A stretch of DNA of 49,261 nucleotides from CAZGHS01 sp964525495 (GCA_964525495.1 CAZGHS010000011.1:1-49261), one strand, 5' to 3'; shown: positions 31,356-40,825, numbered from the stretch's first letter. Made by a program: numbers and translations. The notes: a model not told the origin generated them from the sequence alone.

Positions 31356-31414
31356 TACTATAGGACGTAACAATAAATGAGAAATTATAGGGAAATAACA
31401 AAAGAAATTACCAA

Positions 31415-31450
31415 GTAGAGTGCAATATGCATTGCATCGTTACACTCTAC
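31415..31450 (-). terminator. Possible terminator after the 31460-31756 gene
   Basis: Perfect eight-base arms GTAGAGTG and CACTCTAC enclose 20 bases, ten bases past the stop codon. The following sequence on the minus strand is only moderately T-rich. Confidence 0.4.
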
Positions 31451-31459
31451 CTATGCGAT

Positions 31460-31756
31460 CTAAGCGGTTATAGCTCTTACTGGCTTGGATACAACGGGTG
31501 TTGAACTCAATTCCGCGAGCGGCACTGCATAAAAAGCAATTCTAAACAATGTTTTGCCTGCTACCTGCGATTCAAATGCATTGAACCGTGCTTCGTTATA
31601 AAGCCTCGGTGCAATCTGAAAAGCCCTGCGATCGTAATATCCAACCAACACTTCATTCGGCCTCAGTTGAAAAACTAAAACCGAAAAAGTAGTACCCCTC
31701 AATCTGCGACCGACCCGCAGAATACGTTCGACCGGCTCAAGGTATTCCTTAAGCAT
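31460..31756 (-). CDS. Hypothetical 98-residue protein
   Basis: I do not recognise this family. The protein is a small mixed alpha/beta domain with TTFSVLVFQLRPNEVLVGYYDRRAFQIAPRLYNEARFN and no membrane helix or cysteine. AAGGAG lies about six bases before the ATG, a stronger ribosome site than most genes here. Its base composition resembles that of the 29722-30996 gene, and both are flanked by hairpins, so they may have arrived together. No partner is evident. Confidence 0.55.
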   Translation of the reverse strand: MLKEYLEPVERILRVGRRLRGTTFSVLVFQLRPNEVLVGYYDRRAFQIAPRLYNEARFNAFESQVAGKTLFRIAFYAVPLAELSSTPVVSKPVRAITA

Positions 31757-31872
31757 TAGAAGCTCCTTCTATTATTTCCCTATCAAAGTGGAATTCGGCT
31801 TAAAGCCTAGCTAATTAAGAAAATATGCCTTTAAGCAAGACACTTTCTCTAAGCAGCAGATATAATATCAGA

Positions 31873-32517
31873 TTACCTCACCACATCCAAACGCACAGTC
31901 CTCTTCTCAGTCGTCGACTTCCCCACCTCACTCACCGCCACAAACGTCAACACATTCACACCCTCAGACAGCTGAATATTCGTCTTAAAATATCCATCCC
32001 GTCCGAGATCAATCTTTTGATTATTCAAAGACAAATTACTATTCGCCGAAACTTTACCTTCAATATCCAGCTCTGCCTTCTGTGTTACCACACCGTCTTT
32101 AGGCGAATAAATCTCAAGCAACGGAGCACCAGCAAACGCCTGATATTGCACCCAAATATAAGCAAACAAAACCGCTATCGCCGACACGCAGATCACGGTA
32201 AACACAGACTGTGGAGTAAATCGAATCAAAGGTTCGCTCACGGGCTTTAATACTGATCGAGGAGTAATACTTCCATCTTTCGACTCATCAAACTCACGAC
32301 GAAAAAAAGCCATTACCTCTTTCTCTTGTAAACCCAAATAGTCAGCATAAATTTTCAAGAATCCCTTGATAGCACTAGGCGCAGGAAACAACGCATAGTC
32401 CCCGTCCTCCAAATTTCGCAAATAACTCTTACGAATTTTCGTAGAATCTTCAGCTTGCTCAAACGTCAAACCTTGCCGCTCGCGTTGATCGCGCAAAATA
32501 TCACCAAGTTTTTTCAT
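31873..32517 (-). CDS. RodZ-like HTH membrane protein
   Basis: The 214-residue protein has an N-terminal HTH_25 domain (MKKLGDILRDQRERQGLTFEQAEDSTKIRKSYLRNLEDGDYALFPAPSAIKGFLKIYADYLG, residues 1-62, ending in the RodZ-type PSAIKGFL helix), one membrane helix (about 98-116) and an extracellular Ig-like domain (about 128-214) resembling the glucodextranase-B fold rather than the usual DUF4115. RodZ couples MreB to the wall machinery in rods; here it is more safely a RodZ-like envelope protein. TATAAT nine bases before the ATG marks a leaderless start. Confidence 0.8.
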   Translation of the reverse strand: MKKLGDILRDQRERQGLTFEQAEDSTKIRKSYLRNLEDGDYALFPAPSAIKGFLKIYADYLGLQEKEVMAFFRREFDESKDGSITPRSVLKPVSEPLIRFTPQSVFTVICVSAIAVLFAYIWVQYQAFAGAPLLEIYSPKDGVVTQKAELDIEGKVSANSNLSLNNQKIDLGRDGYFKTNIQLSEGVNVLTFVAVSEVGKSTTEKRTVRLDVVR

Positions 32518-32526
32518 ATCGACCCA

Positions 32527-32532
32527 ATTATA
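32527..32532 (-). promoter_or_regulatory. -10 box of a leaderless promoter (rodZ-like gene)
   Basis: A perfect TATAAT on the minus strand ends nine bases before the ATG at 32517, in the short gap after ftsK. Confidence 0.45.
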
Positions 32533-32550
32533 ACAGTAAATAAGGAGAAT

Positions 32551-34728
32551 TTATTGACGTCTCAAAATCTCTCGTGGCTTTGATCCATTGTTTGGTCCCA
32601 CAATTCCCGCTGCTTCCAACTGATCCAACAAACGTGCAGCTCTCGCATACCCTACCTTCATTTTTCTTTGCAAGAAAGAAGCAGAAGCATTTCCTGAGTC
32701 GACCACAATCCGCACTGCTTCATCAAAATTAACATCCTGCTCACCATCATCACCAAGCCCAGCTCCACCCTTAGGTCCGGCAACCGGCTGAGTAATAACT
32801 TCCTCAGTATAGACTGGCGATACACCTGAAGCTTTAATGAAATTCACTAATGCGTTAATCTCGTCGTCCTTTATCCAAGGAGCCTGAATACGAGTAGGTT
32901 TCGACGCATCCGGAGCAAGATACAACATGTCACCACGACCCAGCAATTTTTCAGCACCTGGTCCATCCAAAATAACACGAGAGTCAATCATAGAAGAAAC
33001 GTTAAACGCCATACGCGCAGGGATATTCGCTTTAATCAAGCCAGTAATAACATCAACAGACGGGCGTTGAGTAGCAATAATCAAATGGATACCAACGGCA
33101 CGAGCCATCTGTGCCAAGCGGCAAATAGATTCTTCAACTTCAGACGGAGCAAACATCATCAAGTCTGCAAGCTCATCGATAATAATCACAATATAAGGAA
33201 TCGCTTGAAATCCACTCATCTCATTATATGAAGCAATATTACGTGCACCCACTTCTGAAAATATATGATAGCGACGTTGCATCTCAGCTACCGCCCACTT
33301 CAACGCAGACACAGTTTTATCTGGATCATGGATAACAGGCGTTAACAAATGCGGAATATTGTTATATGAAGTCATTTCAACCCGCTTAGGATCAACCAGA
33401 ATAAGTTTTACTTCGTCAGGGCTGGCTCTGAATAAAAGCGAAGAGATAATACCGTTAAGCATCACAGATTTACCGGAGTTAGTCGTACCAGCAACAAGCA
33501 AATGAGGCATACGAGTAATGTCTGCAATCATCGGGGTACAGGCAGCATCAAACCCAAGCGGCACAACCAATTTAGACTTGTGATGTTTTACATATTCTGA
33601 AGACATAATCGATCGGAAAGGCACTACTTCCAAAGTTCTATTTGGGATTTCAATTCCAACCAATGCTTTACCAGGAATTGGTGCTTCAATACGCACTTCT
33701 CCTGTATGAGCAGCCAAAGCCATAGCCAAATCTGATTGCAGCGATACGATACGAGATATTTTCGTTCCCTGAGCTAGGTCAAGCGCGTAGCGAGTCACCG
33801 CAGGGCCCTGATCAATCTCTACAACCTTCGCATTAATACCAAAACTCTCGAGTGTCTTCTCAATAATCGCAGAATTATTCTTCACATCACCACGATCAGC
33901 TGGTTTCCCTTGAGCTGTTGAGAAGATAGAAATCGGAGGATAGTTCCATACCGCGCCAGAAACGTTCGGATTCACCACTGGATTACTCCCCAAAATTCCT
34001 GGATCATCCTTTTTATTCTCAACTACTTCAACTTCAGGAGCTCTCGACCGCTTATCATCTTCTTTCTTCTTACCCTTTAGTCCGAAAGATGAAAGCTGGT
34101 CGCGCAAACTGTTCACAGTCGAAGCGTTTTGCGCAGCTGCACCATTCATAATAATTTTATTTTTTGGAAGATCCAAGGCAGGTTTCGACGGCACAAATCG
34201 TGAAGCAATCAAATTGAATACCGTCCCCAGCGCAACAAAGATCTTTTCAAAGAAGATATCCAGCGAGGTATTAAGCAACACCGCCAGCCCCACTATCAAT
34301 ACAACTACAATAATAATTGTGCCTATAGGACTCGGAATATACTCATGCATACCACCCCACACTCTATTGCCCACCAATCCCGCATATTCAAGCGATACTT
34401 GGGAGGCCAATGCTAACAAAGAGAACAAAACTAAGGGAAATCCAACAACAACATGAGGTTGTCCAATAATAAATTTAAAACCTTGGACAAAAATACCAAA
34501 GCTAAGAAGGAAAAATGGAACAATATACATTCCTAAACCAAAATAGGAATAAAACATTGCCCGCAAACTTTCAAAAAACTCACCCTTCAAGAAAAACGAA
34601 GCAATAAAAACCACGGCAGCGAGGTAAGACAGAATCGCAACAGACGATCGAAAAACGTGAGGGCTGAGGCCACGACCACTTTTTCGTCCGCCGCTTTTTT
34701 TAGCGGTCTTCTTGGCAGGTTTGGACAT
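32551..34728 (-). CDS. ftsK: DNA translocase FtsK/SpoIIIE
   Basis: The 725-residue protein has four N-terminal membrane helices (about 30-160), a short basic/acidic linker (about 215-250) and the RecA-like motor: alpha/beta part with PAVTRYALDLAQGTKIS, Walker A VAGTTNSGKSVMLN, Walker B YIVIIIDELADLMM and the IATQRPSVDVITGLIK sensor. A gamma winged-helix domain at the end (VVDSGNASASFLQRKMKVGYARAARLLDQLEAAGIVGP) reads KOPS/SRS-type sequences. It pumps chromosomal DNA through the division septum. TATAGT eight bases before the ATG marks a leaderless start. Confidence 0.96.
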   Translation of the reverse strand: MSKPAKKTAKKSGGRKSGRGLSPHVFRSSVAILSYLAAVVFIASFFLKGEFFESLRAMFYSYFGLGMYIVPFFLLSFGIFVQGFKFIIGQPHVVVGFPLVLFSLLALASQVSLEYAGLVGNRVWGGMHEYIPSPIGTIIIVVVLIVGLAVLLNTSLDIFFEKIFVALGTVFNLIASRFVPSKPALDLPKNKIIMNGAAAQNASTVNSLRDQLSSFGLKGKKKEDDKRSRAPEVEVVENKKDDPGILGSNPVVNPNVSGAVWNYPPISIFSTAQGKPADRGDVKNNSAIIEKTLESFGINAKVVEIDQGPAVTRYALDLAQGTKISRIVSLQSDLAMALAAHTGEVRIEAPIPGKALVGIEIPNRTLEVVPFRSIMSSEYVKHHKSKLVVPLGFDAACTPMIADITRMPHLLVAGTTNSGKSVMLNGIISSLLFRASPDEVKLILVDPKRVEMTSYNNIPHLLTPVIHDPDKTVSALKWAVAEMQRRYHIFSEVGARNIASYNEMSGFQAIPYIVIIIDELADLMMFAPSEVEESICRLAQMARAVGIHLIIATQRPSVDVITGLIKANIPARMAFNVSSMIDSRVILDGPGAEKLLGRGDMLYLAPDASKPTRIQAPWIKDDEINALVNFIKASGVSPVYTEEVITQPVAGPKGGAGLGDDGEQDVNFDEAVRIVVDSGNASASFLQRKMKVGYARAARLLDQLEAAGIVGPNNGSKPREILRRQ

Positions 34729-34736
34729 ATGGATAC

Positions 34737-34742
34737 ACTATA
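34737..34742 (-). promoter_or_regulatory. -10 box of a leaderless promoter (ftsK)
   Basis: TATAGT on the minus strand ends eight bases before the ftsK ATG at 34728. Confidence 0.4.
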
Positions 34743-34780
34743 ACAAGGTTTTCCCTGTTTGTCACGCGTAATCATTATTA

Positions 34781-34810
34781 TTGACGTAAAAGATATAGGC
34801 GTGGTTCAAT
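34781..34810 (+). promoter_or_regulatory. Leaderless promoter of the 34818 gene
   Basis: TTGACG, 18 bases, TTCAAT, then seven bases to the ATG at 34818. It is one of the few leaderless promoters here with a good -35 box. Confidence 0.45.
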
Positions 34811-34817
34811 AAACTCA

Positions 34818-35132
34818 ATGAACAAAAGTCTAACTAAATTTGGGTTTATTGTTGTTTGTATTGTCTTACCAGAAATAACGTATTTGTTAATTTTGCTGCT
34901 TAATAAAATTCAATGCCCCTCTGGATGTTCTGGCTTTAGTAACAATCTTCCCTTACTTGCGTTATACCCTCTTTTTTATATACTTATGACAATTCTAGTC
35001 GGCTTAGCAGGATACAAAGCAAAAGTTTTCAAAATACACACAATAATTCTATTACTTTTGCTAGGCCCTCTTCTCCACGTAGGAATTTATGAGGCTTTTA
35101 GGCAAACAGGTAATAAGCTTAGATTTCAATAA
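34818..35132 (+). CDS. Small hypothetical membrane protein
   Basis: The 104-residue protein has three hydrophobic segments (about 8-28, 45-66 and 73-92) and a CPSGCSG pair of cysteines in the first exposed loop. The family is not recognised. It is the only plus-strand gene between ftsK and the RNA-decay block, with its own promoter, and converges on rnj with a 12-base gap and no visible terminator. Confidence 0.5.
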   Translation: MNKSLTKFGFIVVCIVLPEITYLLILLLNKIQCPSGCSGFSNNLPLLALYPLFYILMTILVGLAGYKAKVFKIHTIILLLLLGPLLHVGIYEAFRQTGNKLRFQ

Positions 35133-35144
35133 CAGCTACTAACG

Positions 35145-37292
35145 CTACACTTCAAACACTACAGGCAGAACTAATGGCTGTCGCTTCAACTCTTTGTAAA
35201 TATATTTACTGACTCGGTCTTCGATTTTCTTCTTCATCGTTGCCCAATCAAGTTTCTGTTCGAGCCCTTCGTCCAAAATGTCATCAACCATATGGGCGAT
35301 ATCATTAATAAAGTCTGAAGACTCCTTCATGTATACGAAGCCTCGTGAAACGATTTCAACACCGCTCTGAATCTTTTTAGTCTCATGATCCACTGGAACG
35401 ATTACAACAAGCATTCCTTCTTCAGCCATTACCTGTCGGTCACGCATTACGACTTCTGACAAGTCGCCTATACCAAGACCATCAACCATAACATCTTTAG
35501 TTTCAATCTTTCCTGCATTCTTTGGAGTTACTAAGTCCTTGTTCGCAGTAAACTCAGTGATATCACCATTATGTGTAATCAAAATCTGGTTCTCGTTATA
35601 ACCCATCGCCATAGCCAAATCACCATATTTCTTTGTTGACCGCTCTGTTCCACCAATTGGAAGCAAATATTTAGCACGCACAAGTCCAAGCATCAACTTA
35701 AGCTCTTCCTGAGCAGCATGTCCGGACACATGGATATTGCTAAATATATTCGAGTAATACACTTCAGCTCCACGCGCAATCAATTGATCAATCAATCTAT
35801 TTGTCTGATTTTCGTTTCCTGGAATAGGATCTGTTGAGAAAATCACGCTATCCTTGGGACGTAAACGAATGTGTTTGTGAGTATCATTTGCAGCACGGGC
35901 TAAAGCAGCTTCAGATTGTCCCTGTGAACCAGCAACAATCAAAAGTAATTCATGATCATCATATCGTTCAATATCTTCCATCGCCACGTAGTTCTCATCT
36001 GAGAACTTCAAATAACCCATGTTACGCGCAACACCAATATTTTGGTCCATCGAACGACCAGACACTGCAACTTTACGGTTATATTTAGCTGCAATATCTA
36101 AAGCCATTTGAATACGAGATATATTTGAACTGGTCGTAGTTACAATCATTTTACCCTGAGTTTTTTGAGCTACAGAGTCAAACTGTGAACGAATAACCTG
36201 TTCAGATAACGTATATCCAGGCTTTTCAGCACCTAAGCTGTCTGAAAGAAGCAAGAGCACACCATCAGCACCAAACTGTGCAATTCTTTGCACATCTGTC
36301 GGAGCACCGATTACAGGAGTCCAATCAAACTTAAAGTCAGCACTATGGATTACACGACCAACAGGAGTATCAATCACAAAACCGATTGTATCTGGAATAC
36401 TGTGGCTCAAGCGGAAAAACTGGAATTGAAAATTACCCAGAGTCAACATTTCATCAGGGTTAATTTCTTTAATCTGATCAATCGGCAATTCATGTTCAGC
36501 CATCTTGATCTTAATAAATCCACAAGTTATACGAGACGCATAAATAGGACATTTTAATTCTGGCCAAATATATGGCAAGGCACCGATATGATCTTCATGA
36601 CCGTGTGTATGCAAAATGCCGCGGATTTTATCTTTCTTATCCTTCAAATATGAAATATCAGGAATCAAGAAATCTACACCTGGCATATCCTCATCAGCGA
36701 AACCAATTCCGCAATCCAATATGACAATGTCGTCACCATATTCGTAAATATACATGTTCTTGTTAACATCACCTACACCACCGATTGAGATAATACGTAG
36801 GGTTCCTGTATATGCCAAATCCTTATTCGGATGCAAAACAGGCACTCGCATAGACAACCATGACGGGCCAGGTGCTTGAGGTAATTGTGGAGGCACTATT
36901 AAATCACGCTGCTGAAAACGAGAACGTCCACCACCTCGGCTACCTCCACGATCGCGACTTGGACCACCCATAGAACGGCGGTCTCCTCCACCTTGTCGAG
37001 GTCCTCGCGAATCTTGTCTATATCCGCCACCTTGACCGCCCTGTTCAGCACGCGGAGCCGGTCCACGGCTATCAGGTCGACGAGGAGCAGCTGCTGCTGG
37101 TGCAGCGGGCTTCCGTACAAAACCACGAGTATCTTTTCGTGATACTTGATCACGCAGCTCGCCTAAGGCGACCTGTACATTATCCTGATATTTAGCACGA
37201 GGTTGGCGATTCTCGCCACCTACCAATGCTGTGAAATCAGTTTTCTTCTCCGAAGAGTTATTTGAATTGTTGTTATTACCATTTGTATCCAT
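35145..37292 (-). CDS. rnj: Ribonuclease J with Arg/Gly-rich N-terminal extension
   Basis: The 715-residue protein has a disordered N-terminal extension of about 150 residues (Ala/Pro then many RGG, GGGYR, RGPR elements at about 60-140) followed by the metallo-beta-lactamase/beta-CASP core: HTHGHEDHIGALPYI (zinc ligands), later SGHAAQEEL and LPIGGTERSTKKYG, and the C-terminal domain. RNase J is both a 5'-3' exonuclease and an endonuclease of mRNA and rRNA. AAGGA seven bases before the ATG is a ribosome site. It is the last gene of the rpsO-pnp-AAA-rnj block, 31 bases after the Lon-type ATPase start region. The RGG extension should bind RNA and could drive clustering. Confidence 0.94.
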   Translation of the reverse strand: MDTNGNNNNSNNSSEKKTDFTALVGGENRQPRAKYQDNVQVALGELRDQVSRKDTRGFVRKPAAPAAAAPRRPDSRGPAPRAEQGGQGGGYRQDSRGPRQGGGDRRSMGGPSRDRGGSRGGGRSRFQQRDLIVPPQLPQAPGPSWLSMRVPVLHPNKDLAYTGTLRIISIGGVGDVNKNMYIYEYGDDIVILDCGIGFADEDMPGVDFLIPDISYLKDKKDKIRGILHTHGHEDHIGALPYIWPELKCPIYASRITCGFIKIKMAEHELPIDQIKEINPDEMLTLGNFQFQFFRLSHSIPDTIGFVIDTPVGRVIHSADFKFDWTPVIGAPTDVQRIAQFGADGVLLLLSDSLGAEKPGYTLSEQVIRSQFDSVAQKTQGKMIVTTTSSNISRIQMALDIAAKYNRKVAVSGRSMDQNIGVARNMGYLKFSDENYVAMEDIERYDDHELLLIVAGSQGQSEAALARAANDTHKHIRLRPKDSVIFSTDPIPGNENQTNRLIDQLIARGAEVYYSNIFSNIHVSGHAAQEELKLMLGLVRAKYLLPIGGTERSTKKYGDLAMAMGYNENQILITHNGDITEFTANKDLVTPKNAGKIETKDVMVDGLGIGDLSEVVMRDRQVMAEEGMLVVIVPVDHETKKIQSGVEIVSRGFVYMKESSDFINDIAHMVDDILDEGLEQKLDWATMKKKIEDRVSKYIYKELKRQPLVLPVVFEV

Positions 37293-37323
37293 AAAATTTT
37301 CCTTAAATTAAAACCATTGGAGG

Positions 37324-38394
37324 TTACCATGTAGGTAAGTACTCCTTTACATTTTCAGGTGTTACACGAACCTGAGTCGTCTCTCCTTCTACCATCATGC
37401 GCGCAACCTTGCGGCAGAGGCCTCGTATCGTACGCTCAAGCGTACGGATACCAGAATCGAATCCCAGCGGGCGCACTAATTGTGGCCATACCACAGGGTC
37501 GATAACAATTGCGTTCTCGGGTAATCCACTCTCTTTCAAAGCCCGAGGAAAGACATAACGCGATGCAATAATAATCTTTTCTTCGTCTGTATACGACGGC
37601 ATCTGAATAATTTCAAGACGATCCAATACAGCTGTCGAAATATTCGTTGTGTTATTACCTGTTGCAATAAACAAACATTCCGACAGATCTATCGGGTAAT
37701 CCAGATAGTGATCTCGAAACGACACGTTCTGCTGAGGATCCAAAAGCTCAAGCAAAACACCCATCACACTCGCACGAGCCTCATCCGCAACACGGTCAAT
37801 TTCGTCAAACAACAAAACCGGATTACGTGTCCCTGCTTGTTGTAAGGCTTTAATCACTGCACCTGGTTCAGCATCAGCAAAAGCGCGTGACTGACCACGA
37901 AGGGTCAACGCATCACCCATACCTCCGAAAGGAATACGAGCAATTTTTCTCCCGATTGCATCCGCAACAGCATAGGCAAACGACGTTTTACCTGTACCAG
38001 CCAGACCTACGAGCATCAATACTGGTGCACGAAAGTCTGCATCTCGCTGGCCCGATTGTACTTCAATCTGCTTATGCAATTGCAACACCGCAAGGTATTC
38101 CAAAATACGAGTCTTAACAGGATCAAGACCATATTGATGTGCATTCAATGCCTCACGAGCCTTGGTCGGATCCAAGATATCATCAGAGTAATTATTCCAT
38201 GGCATAGTCAATACAGTATCGATATATCGAGATGTATTCTCATATTCGATACTGTACGTACCAAATTGCGCCATACGAGCGATACGTTCGACCATTCCAA
38301 GACACTTCTCTCGCAGTCCCTCTGGCATGTACTGTGAAGTAACTTTAGTACGAAGTTCTTCTATCTGACTTTGTAAAACATCTGTATCTGGCAT
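37324..38394 (-). CDS. Lon-type AAA+ ATPase without protease or N-terminal domain
   Basis: From the ATG at 38394 the protein has 356 residues. It aligns with the central part of Lon: helical segment with YIDTVLTMPWNN (58-68), HQYGLDPVKTRILEYLAV, Walker A VGLAGTGKTS (129-138), the pore-loop region FGGMGDALTLRGQSR, Walker B LLFDEIDR (194-201), LLELLDPQQNVSFRDHYLDYPIDLS and the small AAA domain ending at the stop. The substrate domain and the Ser-Lys protease domain are absent, while a full Lon exists at 15-17 kb. It may remodel RNA-decay proteins or complexes, given its place between pnp and rnj. A -10 box nine bases before this ATG fixes the start. Confidence 0.88.
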   Translation of the reverse strand: MPDTDVLQSQIEELRTKVTSQYMPEGLREKCLGMVERIARMAQFGTYSIEYENTSRYIDTVLTMPWNNYSDDILDPTKAREALNAHQYGLDPVKTRILEYLAVLQLHKQIEVQSGQRDADFRAPVLMLVGLAGTGKTSFAYAVADAIGRKIARIPFGGMGDALTLRGQSRAFADAEPGAVIKALQQAGTRNPVLLFDEIDRVADEARASVMGVLLELLDPQQNVSFRDHYLDYPIDLSECLFIATGNNTTNISTAVLDRLEIIQMPSYTDEEKIIIASRYVFPRALKESGLPENAIVIDPVVWPQLVRPLGFDSGIRTLERTIRGLCRKVARMMVEGETTQVRVTPENVKEYLPTW

Positions 38395-38403
38395 ATGTAT
38401 CTT

Positions 38404-38409
38404 AGTATA
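38404..38409 (-). promoter_or_regulatory. -10 box of a leaderless promoter (Lon-type ATPase)
   Basis: TATACT on the minus strand ends nine bases before the ATG at 38394, in the 43-base gap after pnp, so this gene and rnj can be expressed apart from pnp. Confidence 0.45.
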
Positions 38410-38437
38410 GGGCGCAACGCATTGACTTAGCAATTAC

Positions 38438-40687
38438 TTAGTATCTACGTCCCCCTCGATCTCCACCACGTCCACCGCGATCTCGATCAAAACGTCGTCC
38501 ACCACCGGTACCACCGTTGCCATTACCACGATCACCATCGTCTCGCTTTTCCCACGTTCCCTCAACATCCATAGTTAAGTTAAGACGATGCTCAGAATCT
38601 ATTTCATCAACTTTAACCATTACAGAGTCGCCGATTTGCACTACATCCTCAACACGTTCAACACGCTGTGGAGCAAGTTTAGAGATATGTACTAAGCCTT
38701 CTTTACCTGGAAGTATTTCTACAAATGCACCAAATGGAAGTACCCGTTTAACGGTACCCTCATACACTTCGCCTACTTTAACTTCTTTAGTCAAAGACGT
38801 AATCCAATCTTGTGCTTTCTGCATACCTTCATCTTCTTTACCACTGATCAAGACAGTACCATCATCTTCGATATCAATCGCAACACCACACTGGTTAATA
38901 ATTTGGTTAATTGTCTTTCCACCGGAACCAATAACCATACCGATAGTCTCTGGTTCGATCTTCATCATCACAACTCGAGGAGCATACTTTGACAAAGTCG
39001 GACGCGCTTCACCAATTGCATCAAGCATCGCTTTCATAATATGAAGTCGAGCATCACGTGCCTGAGCAAGTGCTACTTTTAACCACTCCATCTTGAGACC
39101 AGCAAGCTTGATGTCCATCTGCAATGCAGTAATACCTTTTGCAGTACCTGCAACTTTGAAATCCATATCCCCAGTTGCGTCTTCCAATCCTTGTATATCA
39201 GTCAATACCGCATACTTAGATCGGTCATCATTAGTCATCAATCCCATCGCAACACCTGCTACAGCGCCCTTAATAGGAACACCAGCATCCATCAGCGCAA
39301 GTGAAGATCCACAAACAGAAGCCATTGAGGAAGATCCGTTTGAAGACATGATTTCATTTACAACACGAATTGCATACGGAAATTCTTCTTGTGCAGGAAT
39401 TACAGGAACTAATGCACGCTCTGCCAATGCTCCATGTCCGATTTCTCGACGTCCTGGAGAACCCATACGTTTTGCTTCACCAACTGAGTACGGTGGAAAG
39501 TTATAGTGGTGCATATAACGCTTCTTCTCTTCTCCTGTAGGACCCTCGATCAACTGCTCAAGTGAAGGAGAACCAAGTGTTACAACAGTAAGTGTTTGAG
39601 TCATACCACGTCGGAACATTGCTGATCCGTGAGTACGAGGCAAAACGCCAACTTCAATTTCGAGATCCCGTACTTCATCATATCCACGACCATCAGCACG
39701 CTTACCGGTATCAATAGTGTTAGCGCGAATCTGTTTTTTGAAAAGATCTTCAACTATTTCTGCAACCAATCCTTTTGACAACCCAGTTAACGGTGAAGTA
39801 GCAACTGCATCTTCTGTCAAAACTGCACGCTTCTCATCAAGACCAGCATTAACTTGTGAAATCAATTCACCCAATGCGTCTTCTTTGTTCATCTTTTTCT
39901 GAGCAGCTAAATCAACCAAATGTTGAATCAATGGCTTAGCGATATCTTTAACAAGAGCTTGCTGTTCATCTGATGCATGTGATGCTACAAATTCAAATTT
40001 TGTTTTACCAACTTTGGAAGCCAACTCTGCAATTGCCTCAGCAATAATCTTGTTTGATTTCTGAGCTTCCTCTAAACCACCAAGTACCACTTCTTCAGAC
40101 ATTTCTTTCAAACCAGCTTCTACCATCACTACTTCATTAGCTGTTCCAGATACGATCAAATCCATCTGAGATACTTTCATAGTCTCTTCAACTGGATTCA
40201 AGAGATATGAATTTTCATTCCAACCCAAACGAACTCCTCCGATAGGACCGTTCCAAGGAATATCAGAGATAGCCAATGCAGCGCTTGCTGCAACTACTCC
40301 CAAGATATCTGCTTCATGTTCCAAATCTACAGAAAGAACCGTAACTACGAGCTGAACTTCATTCTTAAAGCCCTTAGGAAAAAGTGGTCGGATAGATCGA
40401 TCGATCAATCGAGCAGCAAGAATTGATGCATCTGAAGGTCGTCCTTCACGTTTAATAAATCTTGATGAAGAAATTCGTCCACCTGCATAAAGTCTTACCA
40501 AGAATTCAACAGACAGCGGGAAATAATCTAATGTCGACTTATTTTTACTAGCGACTACTGTAGCTAAAACCATGGTGTCACCCATGCGTGCAATAACTGC
40601 ACCGCTTGCTTGTGGAGCAAATCGACCATGCTCCAATATCAACTCTTTATCACCGAGCTGTATGCGTTGTGTTGTTATATTTGCCAT
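38438..40687 (-). CDS. pnp: Polynucleotide phosphorylase with Arg/Gly-rich tail
   Basis: The 749-residue protein has two RNase PH domains (first with RLIDRSIRPLFPKG, second with RADGRGYDEVRDLEIEVGVLPRTHGSAMF and a GDMDFKVAGT active-site strand), the linking helical domain, a KH domain (IGMVIGSGGKTINQI, about 575-625), an S1 domain (GEVYEGTVKRVLPFGAFVE, about 635-705) and a C-terminal tail of about 38 residues dense in RGG/GGRR. It degrades RNA 3'-5' with phosphate. GGAG lies eight bases before the ATG at 40687; the frame would otherwise start at a TTG two codons earlier. The RGG tail mirrors the RGG region of RNase J two genes on. Confidence 0.96.
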   Translation of the reverse strand: MANITTQRIQLGDKELILEHGRFAPQASGAVIARMGDTMVLATVVASKNKSTLDYFPLSVEFLVRLYAGGRISSSRFIKREGRPSDASILAARLIDRSIRPLFPKGFKNEVQLVVTVLSVDLEHEADILGVVAASAALAISDIPWNGPIGGVRLGWNENSYLLNPVEETMKVSQMDLIVSGTANEVVMVEAGLKEMSEEVVLGGLEEAQKSNKIIAEAIAELASKVGKTKFEFVASHASDEQQALVKDIAKPLIQHLVDLAAQKKMNKEDALGELISQVNAGLDEKRAVLTEDAVATSPLTGLSKGLVAEIVEDLFKKQIRANTIDTGKRADGRGYDEVRDLEIEVGVLPRTHGSAMFRRGMTQTLTVVTLGSPSLEQLIEGPTGEEKKRYMHHYNFPPYSVGEAKRMGSPGRREIGHGALAERALVPVIPAQEEFPYAIRVVNEIMSSNGSSSMASVCGSSLALMDAGVPIKGAVAGVAMGLMTNDDRSKYAVLTDIQGLEDATGDMDFKVAGTAKGITALQMDIKLAGLKMEWLKVALAQARDARLHIMKAMLDAIGEARPTLSKYAPRVVMMKIEPETIGMVIGSGGKTINQIINQCGVAIDIEDDGTVLISGKEDEGMQKAQDWITSLTKEVKVGEVYEGTVKRVLPFGAFVEILPGKEGLVHISKLAPQRVERVEDVVQIGDSVMVKVDEIDSEHRLNLTMDVEGTWEKRDDGDRGNGNGGTGGGRRFDRDRGGRGGDRGGRRY

Positions 40688-40743
40688 TGGCAAAACTCCT
40701 ATTCTTGACCTCTTCCCATACCCAACGCTATTTTAGATTCCTC

Positions 40744-40773
40744 AAACAAAAGCACTGTGTAACACCTTTGTTT
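40744..40773 (-). promoter_or_regulatory. Hairpin in the pnp leader
   Basis: Arms AAACAAA and TTTGTTT enclose a second short palindrome (GTGTTACAC), about 60 bases before the pnp start. E. coli pnp is autoregulated through a leader stem, so a similar role is conceivable. The remaining gap up to 40860 holds only a -10 box. Confidence 0.35.
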
Positions 40774-40825
40774 CAGGATCCAAAACTGCGGATACGTGTA
40801 AGAGAATCACATTATTAATAAAGAC

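Noticed and set aside
37324..38394. Broken (pseudogene) lon copy
   Set aside because: The frame is intact, ATPase motifs are perfect, it has its own -10 box, and ends match domain borders, so a functional single-domain protein is more likely.
38517..39506. Long plus-strand frames opposite pnp (175 and 137 residues)
   Set aside because: They lie wholly within pnp, are Ser/Thr/Pro-rich antisense products of its codon use, and have no ribosome site or homology.
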